Of a DNA stretch of 64,000 nucleotides, positions 58,922 through 64,000 are shown one piece after another. The position numbers were made by a program, and so were the translations under genes. Position 1 is the stretch's first letter. Every line of letters starts with the position of its first letter. The notes beneath the pieces were generated by a model. The model worked only from the letters and a program-made list of their open reading frames with translations, did no database searches and was not told the origin of the DNA. Source of the DNA: Streptomyces spinosus (GTDB lineage Bacteria > Actinomycetota > Actinomycetes > Streptomycetales > Streptomycetaceae); the NCBI RefSeq assembly GCF_020400655.1, contig NZ_JAINRC010000007.1:310001-374000 (forward strand). The letters run 5' to 3'.

Positions 58922-60295
58922 ATGCGGCACGCACGACGACGGGTCGTCCGGCGAGTGACACGGCTGGCGGCGGTCGGCGGACTCCTCCTGGGAGGCGCGA
59001 TGGTCGCCCAGGCGGCCATGGCGAGCGAGACACCACCCGCCGCCGCCAGACCGCTCGCCGCCCCGGGCGGCACCGGCGCCGCGCTGGTGGCACGGCTCGG
59101 CACGGCCCGTACGGCGGGCGACTGGATCGGCGCCGACGGGCGTACGGTCGTGGCGGTGACCGACCAGGCCGCGGCGCGGGAGGTGCGGCGGGCCGGGGCG
59201 GAGCCGAAGGTCGTCCCGCACAGTATGAACGAGCTGAAGTCGGCGACGGCGACGCTGCGTTCGGCTCCGCGCGTGCCGGGCACGGCGTGGGCGGTGGACT
59301 ACCGGACCAACCGGGTCGTGGTGCGCGCGGACCGCACGGTGTCCGCCGGGGACTGGTCGCGGCTGACCCGGGTCGCCACGGGGATCGGCGGCTTCGTGCA
59401 CATGGAGCGCACGAAGGGCACCTTCACCACACGGCTGAACGGAGCGCAGCCGATCCTGTCGACGGGCGGCCGCTGTTCGGCCGGGTTCAATGTCACCGAC
59501 GGGCGGTCCGACTTCATCCTGACCGCCGGCCACTGCGGGGCCGCCGGGTCCACCTGGTTCGCCGACAACCAGGGCAATCAGCAGCTCGGCCGGACGGTGA
59601 ACAGTTCCTTCCCGGGCAGTGACTTCTCGCTCGTGCGGTACGCGGACGGCAAGGCCGGTGCGGGCGCCGACGTCGTCGCGATCGGCGGCGGCAAGGGGGT
59701 GCGGATCACCGGGCTCGCCGATCCGTCGGTCGGGCAGCGGGTGTTCCGCAGCGGCAGCACCAGCGGTCTGCACGACGGCCAGGTCACGGCGCTGAACGCC
59801 ACCGTCAACTACCCGGAGGGCACGGTCACCGGGCTCGTCGAGACCACCGTGTGCGCCGAACCGGGCGACAGCGGCGGCCCGTTGTTCTCCGAGGGCATCG
59901 CGCTCGGCGTCACCTCGGGCGGGAGCGGCGACTGCACGGCGGGCGGGACGACGTTCTTCCAGCCGGTGACCAAGGCGCTGACGGCGCTCGGGGTCCGGCT
60001 GATCGTGTCGGCGCAGAACGCGGGCGGCGCCCCGGGCGGCACCTCCCCCGCGCCGGCGGCCTCGGCGGCCCAGGGCGCGATGGCGCCGAACGCGGCCTCG
60101 CCGGGCTCCTCGGCGCCGGTCACGGGCGCGTCGCAGGGCAGCACTCTGCTGGCGCGGCTGACGGACACCCGGAACGTCGGGCCGGGGCTGCTGGTCATCG
60201 CGGGCAGTCTGATCGCGCTGGTGGCGACCCGGTACATCCGGGCCGAGCAGGACCGCAAGGCGTATCAGCGGTACTACTCGGCGACGTGGGGCTGA
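58922..60295 (+). CDS. Trypsin-like (S1) protease with C-terminal membrane anchor
   Basis: The 457-residue preproprotein has a signal peptide (to about residue 36), a propeptide similar to alpha-lytic-type serine protease pro regions (about 37-177) and a catalytic domain starting near ILSTGGRCSAGF (178). The triad is His204 (TAGHC), Asp234 (GSDFSLVR) and Ser317 (GDSGGP). A Ser/Pro/Ala linker and a transmembrane helix (about 420-438) end in the charged tail RAEQDRKAYQ. Most secreted streptomycete proteases of this group lack that anchor. GGGAG precedes the ATG. A perfect hairpin follows. Confidence 0.92.
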   Translation: MRHARRRVVRRVTRLAAVGGLLLGGAMVAQAAMASETPPAAARPLAAPGGTGAALVARLGTARTAGDWIGADGRTVVAVTDQAAAREVRRAGAEPKVVPHSMNELKSATATLRSAPRVPGTAWAVDYRTNRVVVRADRTVSAGDWSRLTRVATGIGGFVHMERTKGTFTTRLNGAQPILSTGGRCSAGFNVTDGRSDFILTAGHCGAAGSTWFADNQGNQQLGRTVNSSFPGSDFSLVRYADGKAGAGADVVAIGGGKGVRITGLADPSVGQRVFRSGSTSGLHDGQVTALNATVNYPEGTVTGLVETTVCAEPGDSGGPLFSEGIALGVTSGGSGDCTAGGTTFFQPVTKALTALGVRLIVSAQNAGGAPGGTSPAPAASAAQGAMAPNAASPGSSAPVTGASQGSTLLARLTDTRNVGPGLLVIAGSLIALVATRYIRAEQDRKAYQRYYSATWG

Positions 60296-60311
60296 GGGGG
60301 GACGACGAGAA

Positions 60312-60337
60312 GGGCACCCGCGTGTTCACGGGTGCCC
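60312..60337. terminator. Hairpin after the tethered protease gene
   Basis: GGGCACCCG (60312-60320) pairs perfectly with CGGGTGCCC (60329-60337) across an eight-base loop, 17 bases after the protease stop codon. The convergent small gene at 60372-60545 may use it as well. Confidence 0.75.
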
Positions 60338-60371
60338 GGGGCGGTTCGGCGCGGTGTGTGCGCGGGGTCGG

Positions 60372-60545
60372 TCACGCAGCCCGGTGCGGTCGCGGGGCCG
60401 CGGCGGCCCACTCCATCACGAGCCGCTGGTACTCCGCGCGCTGCTCGGTGGTCAGTGTCCCGCCCGACCGGCGCCACAGGGCCCGGATCTCCTCGTTGAC
60501 CTCCGCGGCCGATCGCTCGGAGACGGCTTCAACAGTGGTGGACAT
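60372..60545 (-). CDS. Small helical protein, unknown
   Basis: The 57-residue product after the ATG at 60545 reads SERSAAEVNEEIRALWRRSG and then LTTEQRAEYQRLVMEWAAA, a charged helical pattern seen in small actinobacterial proteins of unknown role. No clear ribosome-binding site precedes it. A minus-strand TTGACA (60642-60637) with TAACAC 15 bases on may be its promoter. Confidence 0.65.
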   Translation of the reverse strand: MSTTVEAVSERSAAEVNEEIRALWRRSGGTLTTEQRAEYQRLVMEWAAAAPRPHRAA

Positions 60546-60713
60546 GCTGTGAAGCATATGCCGATCGAGGTGAAGGCGCTGTGAGTAAGTATGAGCGATA
60601 CGGACATTCCGGACCGTGTTACTCATCACGTCAATGTGTCAACCGGAAGCGGGAATTCACCGCCCGTGCCGCTCGCCGCGCCGCCCTCCGGTTCACCCCC
60701 GGCTCGTTCCGGT

Positions 60714-61862
60714 TCAGTCCCCGGTCCGGCCCAGCACCAGTACCTGGATGGCCAGCACGGCGGCGCCGCGCGCCCAGTCGTGGAAGTCGGACACCTTCGT
60801 CTCCAGGTCGACCGGGGCGGCCAGCGGGTGCCGGTGGGAGCGGATGGTGTCGCGGACCGTGCCGCCCGCCACATCCATCAGGCCGACGCCCTCCCCGGCG
60901 AGCAGGATCTTCTGCGGCATCGCGAAGTTGGCGATCTGCGCGACCAGGATGCCGAGGGCCCGGGCGGCCTCGTCGACGACCCGGGAGGACATGGGGTCAC
61001 CGGCGGCGGCACCGGCGAGGATCTCCTCGTAGCCGACGTCCCGGCCGGTGGCGGCCCGCACCTGGTGGCGGATGCTGGGGATGCTGAGCAACGAGGTGGC
61101 GCTGCCGCGGGCGCCCTCGGGGGTGAGCGGGCCGTACGGGTCGATGATCCAGTGCCGGCCGAAGCCGCGGTCCTCCTCCTCGTAGGGCACCCGGCTGCCG
61201 CCGAGCACCAGCCCGTAGCCGATGCCGGCGCCGATGGTCAGCACGGCGAAGCGGTCGAGTCCCCGGCCAGCGCCGAACCAGGTCTCGGCCTCCACCAGGG
61301 CGGCGACGTCGTTCTCCACGACGACCGGCAGCCCGGTGCGCTCCCGCACGAGCGTGCCGAGCGGCACGTCCCGCCAGCCCAGGAAGGCCGACTCGCCGAC
61401 CACCGCACGCTCGCGCACCCGTCCCCCCACGCCGATGCCGATGCCCGCCGGGGCGGGGTGGCGTCCGGCCAGTCCGGTCGCCATCTCCGCCAGCAGCGCG
61501 GCGACGGCGTCCGGGTCGTGCGTGGCCAGCGGCCGGTCCAGCCGGCCGGTCACCTCGCTGCGCAGGCCGGTGAGGACGCCGTAGACCCGGTCGGCGGTGA
61601 TCTTGAATCCGAGGAAGGAGCGGGACTCGGCGACGATGTCGAGGGGACGCGACGGCCGCCCCTGACGGTGCTCGCCCGCCCCGCCCGTATCGGCGGCCTC
61701 CACCAGCAGCCCGGACTCGATGAGCGGTTTCGTGAGCCGGGTGAGGCTGCCCTGGGACAGGCGCAGCCTGCGGGCCAGCTCGGTGCGGGACAGCGGGCCG
61801 TGCACGAGCACCTCGATGGCCACGGAGCGCTCCGCGGGGCTCAGCGGCAGCCAGCTGGTCAT
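60714..61862 (-). CDS. ROK-family regulator lacking the zinc motif
   Basis: The 382-residue protein has an N-terminal winged helix (SRTELARRLRLSQGSLTRLT) and a ROK sugar-kinase-like domain (GIGIGVGGRVRERAVVGESA, then NDVAALVEAETWFGAG). The usual cysteine zinc motif C-x-C-G-x2-G-C is missing: after the conserved His (GRHWIIDPYGPLTP) the sequence lacks cysteines. It probably senses a sugar or sugar derivative. AAGGGGA precedes the ATG. Divergent from the Gfo/Idh/MocA gene, its likely target. Confidence 0.9.
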   Translation of the reverse strand: MTSWLPLSPAERSVAIEVLVHGPLSRTELARRLRLSQGSLTRLTKPLIESGLLVEAADTGGAGEHRQGRPSRPLDIVAESRSFLGFKITADRVYGVLTGLRSEVTGRLDRPLATHDPDAVAALLAEMATGLAGRHPAPAGIGIGVGGRVRERAVVGESAFLGWRDVPLGTLVRERTGLPVVVENDVAALVEAETWFGAGRGLDRFAVLTIGAGIGYGLVLGGSRVPYEEEDRGFGRHWIIDPYGPLTPEGARGSATSLLSIPSIRHQVRAATGRDVGYEEILAGAAAGDPMSSRVVDEAARALGILVAQIANFAMPQKILLAGEGVGLMDVAGGTVRDTIRSHRHPLAAPVDLETKVSDFHDWARGAAVLAIQVLVLGRTGD

Positions 61863-61881
61863 GGCGGAGATCCCCTTTTTT

Positions 61882-61974
61882 CTTCCGATACAGAAGTAAC
61901 CCGGGTCAGCATACGCGGGCACCTCAGGCGAGGGGTGGGGACCGCCCAGATCTCACGCGACTCTTGACGGTCAA
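61882..61974. promoter_or_regulatory. Two inverted repeats between ROK and oxidoreductase genes
   Basis: CTTC-CGATACA-GAAG (61882-61896) and TTGAC-G-GTCAA (61964-61974) lie in the 138-base divergent region. The second also contains TTGACG, a good -35 element for the oxidoreductase gene at 62001. Both are candidate ROK binding sites. Confidence 0.4.
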
Positions 61975-62000
61975 ATTATTCCGTGGCGAAAGTAATCCAC

Positions 62001-63203
62001 ATGACCTTCTCCCTCGGTATCGTCGGCGCCGGACAGTTCTCCGGGCAGTTCGCCACCCTCTTCCACGCCCATCCCGGTGTCGGTGACGTCTACGTCACCG
62101 ACTTGCTGCCCGAGCGGGCCGAGCGGCTCGTCGCCGCCCAGGGGCTCGCGGGCACGTTCCCGTCGTACGAGGCGATGCTGGAGTCGCCGGCGGTCGACGC
62201 GGTCGCGATCTTCACCCAGCGCTGGACCCACGGACCGCTGGTCCTCCAGGGCCTGGCCGCGGGCAAGCACGTCTACTCGGCCGTGCCCATGGCGATCACC
62301 GTCGAGGAGATCGCCGCGATCGTCGACGCGGTCCGGGCCACCGGGCTGACGTACATGATGGGCGAGACCAGCCACTACCACCCGGCGACCGTGCACGCCC
62401 GCAACCGGATCGCGGCGGGTGCCTTCGGCCGGCTGTTCTACGCCGAGGGCGACTACGTCCACGACATGGACCTCGGGTTCTACGAGGCCTACCAGTACAG
62501 CGGCGGCGAGAACTGGAAGGCGACCGCCAGCTATCCCCCGCTGCTGTACCCGACGCACGCGGTGGGCGGGGTGCTCGGGGCCTGGCAGACGCACGCGGTG
62601 AGCGTGTCCGCGATCGGGGTGCGCGACGAGCGCGGCGACGGCGTCTTCGACCGTACGGTCAGCCAGTTCGACAACGACGTGTCCAACGCGACCGCGCTGT
62701 TCGAGGTGGCGGGCGGCGGATCGTTCCGTACGAACGAGTTCCGGCGGGTCGGCTACCCCTCACACATCCGCGAGTCCCGGTTCCGGTTCTTCGGGACGGA
62801 GGCCAGCATGGAACAGCTGGCGACGGTGGCACTGTGGCAGGACAAGAAGGGGGTCGAGGACATCAGCGAGCTGCTGGAGCCGAAGCCGACCCTGGCCCCC
62901 GACGACCCGTCCCTGGCGCACGTCGCACCGGAGCTCCGCGCGGCCTTCACCTCCGGCTCGGCGCCGGTGCACGACCGGTCACGGCTGCCCCGCGAGTTCG
63001 ACCGGATGCACAACGGGCACGAGGGCAGCCACCACTTCCTGGTGGACGACTTCGTCACCGCGGTCACCACGCGGACGCTGCCGCCGGTGAACGCGTGGGT
63101 GGCCGCCCGCTACACCCTGCCGGGCGTCATCGCGCACGAATCGGCTCGGCAGGGCGGTGTCCGGCTGGAGATCCCCGACTTCGGGGACGCGCCGGAGGCG
63201 TGA
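62001..63203 (+). CDS. Gfo/Idh/MocA-family oxidoreductase
   Basis: The 400-residue protein starts with the NAD(P) motif GIVGAGQFSGQFATLF, then the family EKP-like position appears as SAVPMAITVEEIAAIVDAV and the C-terminal sheet GRLFYAEGDYVHDM carries conserved residues. It should oxidise or epimerise a sugar or inositol derivative. The lysine normally in the EKP motif is replaced here (Val-Pro), which is unusual and could mean a different catalytic base. ATG at 62001 chosen; GTG at 61983 is an alternative. Likely controlled by the divergent ROK regulator. Confidence 0.87.
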   Translation: MTFSLGIVGAGQFSGQFATLFHAHPGVGDVYVTDLLPERAERLVAAQGLAGTFPSYEAMLESPAVDAVAIFTQRWTHGPLVLQGLAAGKHVYSAVPMAITVEEIAAIVDAVRATGLTYMMGETSHYHPATVHARNRIAAGAFGRLFYAEGDYVHDMDLGFYEAYQYSGGENWKATASYPPLLYPTHAVGGVLGAWQTHAVSVSAIGVRDERGDGVFDRTVSQFDNDVSNATALFEVAGGGSFRTNEFRRVGYPSHIRESRFRFFGTEASMEQLATVALWQDKKGVEDISELLEPKPTLAPDDPSLAHVAPELRAAFTSGSAPVHDRSRLPREFDRMHNGHEGSHHFLVDDFVTAVTTRTLPPVNAWVAARYTLPGVIAHESARQGGVRLEIPDFGDAPEA

Positions 63204-63218
63204 GCGGTCCCGGCCGGC

Positions 63219-63914
63219 TCAGGTGCCGGGCTTGCGGCCGTAGACGAAGACGTCGTCACCGTTCTTCAGCAGTGACCAGTACTTCTTGGCGGTCGTGGTG
63301 GTCATGTTGACGCAGCCGTGCGAACCGGGCGGGTTCCACATGCTCAGACCCACCGAGTGGAAGGCCTGGCCGCCGTCGAAGAACTGGCTGTACGGCATCG
63401 GCACGTTGTAGAGGTTGGACACGTGGTCGATGTCCCGCCAGTAGATCTTCTTCAGGCCGGTGCGGGTCTCGTAGCCGTCACGCCCGGTGCGCACCGGCAC
63501 CGGGCCGTAGACGAGCCGGCTTCCGTCCTGGATCCAGCTGAGCTGGAGCGTGAGGTTCACGCAGGCGATGCGGCCCTTGTTCACCGGGCACTTGCCGTCC
63601 TTGTTCGGCTTGTTCCCGACGGCCTTCTGCTTGTTCATCAGGTCCATCACGCCCCAGGTGACGGGACCGGCGTAGCCGATGTCGGGCGTGATGCCGTGCT
63701 TTCTCTGGAAGGCCTGGACGGCCTTGCAGTCGGTGGCGGACTGCTTGCCGTCGACCGGCCGGCCCAGGAACTTCTCCACCTGCTTCTGGTACGGCCCCGT
63801 CCGCGTGGTGCAGCTCGCGGCCTGGGCCGGCGTCGCGGTGAACGCGAGCGCCAGCGGCGCCACCAGTCCCGTGACGCCCAGCGCGACCGCACCTCGTCTG
63901 TGTATGACCCCCAT
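63219..63914 (-). CDS. L,D-transpeptidase (YkuD family) with N-terminal PG-binding domain
   Basis: The 231-residue exported protein has a signal peptide ending near AQA (residue 32), a small peptidoglycan-binding-like domain (VQAFQRKHGITPDIGYAGPV) and a YkuD domain with His186 (FHSVGLS) and the active-site motif SHGCVNM (His199, Cys201). It should form 3-3 crosslinks or attach proteins in the wall. GGGGAGAGG precedes the ATG. It converges on the oxidoreductase gene with 15 bases between. Confidence 0.92.
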   Translation of the reverse strand: MGVIHRRGAVALGVTGLVAPLALAFTATPAQAASCTTRTGPYQKQVEKFLGRPVDGKQSATDCKAVQAFQRKHGITPDIGYAGPVTWGVMDLMNKQKAVGNKPNKDGKCPVNKGRIACVNLTLQLSWIQDGSRLVYGPVPVRTGRDGYETRTGLKKIYWRDIDHVSNLYNVPMPYSQFFDGGQAFHSVGLSMWNPPGSHGCVNMTTTTAKKYWSLLKNGDDVFVYGRKPGT

Positions 63915-64000
63915 GTCGGCCTCTCCCCTTCCCCTTTGCCCGTTGCGTTCGCCCGGGCCTCCCCGGTGCTCTCCAGCGCGATTCCCGCGATGTCGGACTA

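Overview
The window looks like a stretch of a Streptomyces (or close relative) chromosome. The DNA is very GC-rich and codon third positions are almost all G or C. GTG and even TTG starts are common. The family set is typical of streptomycetes: two DUF574 methyltransferases, an XRE regulator with a DUF5753-type sensor domain, four SpoIIE/PP2C-type phosphatases, DUF1996, DUF5709, an actinobacterial proteasome beta subunit, an F420-type PPOX protein and a sortase-type LAxTG protein. I see no rRNA, tRNA, CRISPR array, prophage or intact insertion sequence. Most genes are housekeeping-like or regulatory and sit in groups of one to three.

Layout. 0-9 kb: nucleotidyltransferase-fold protein, membrane PP2C phosphatase, secreted NPP1-like protein, secreted small protein, SRPBCC protein, DUF574 methyltransferase with an XRE regulator, a GNAT and a PlsC-type acyltransferase. 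9-17 kb: flavodoxin-like reductase, methyltransferase, lipoprotein, a GNAT gene behind a perfect CebR-type operator, a wall-sorted DUF1996 protein and a repeat-rich NlpC/P60 protein. 17-29 kb: ferredoxin-NADP reductase behind an iron-box-like site, an unknown coiled-coil protein, small membrane protein, ComB-like protein, a repeat-containing membrane protein and two large multi-domain SpoIIE phosphatases. 29-37 kb: GH15 glycosidase, small stress-like proteins, an unpaired PrcB, a flippase-like/GT39-like membrane pair, and a BlaI/M56 pair sharing two operators with the divergent glycosyltransferase. 37-45 kb: GH65 phosphorylase plus beta-phosphoglucomutase, a P-loop kinase, a second GT39-like protein, an RpiR regulator and a gene with a long structured leader. 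45-56 kb: a fourth phosphatase (ANTAR-GAF-PAS-PP2C), flavin reductase, peptidoglycan-binding protein, an S9 peptidase/asparagine-synthetase-type amidotransferase operon with an overlapping leader ORF, DUF488, an ATP-grasp enzyme, and a TetR regulator flanked by shared operators. 56-64 kb: DUF35 protein, PPOX protein, second DUF574 methyltransferase, membrane-tethered trypsin-like protease, a ROK regulator divergent from a Gfo/Idh/MocA oxidoreductase, and an L,D-transpeptidase.

Themes. (1) Partner-switch stress signalling: four PP2C phosphatases, two sigma-B-like promoters and small acidic proteins. (2) Disaccharide and sugar use: GH15, GH65/beta-PGM, sugar-type regulators (RpiR, ROK) and a CebR box. 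(3) Cell surface: DUF1996, NlpC/P60, L,D-transpeptidase, GT39-like proteins and a tethered protease. The least ordinary pieces are the amidotransferase/S9 operon with its leader ORF and nearby ATP-grasp gene, the perfect CebR operator in front of an acetyltransferase, the paired operators around the BlaI and TetR genes, and the structured leader near 44.6-44.8 kb. All functional calls rest on reading the sequence and on family knowledge; no database search was run.
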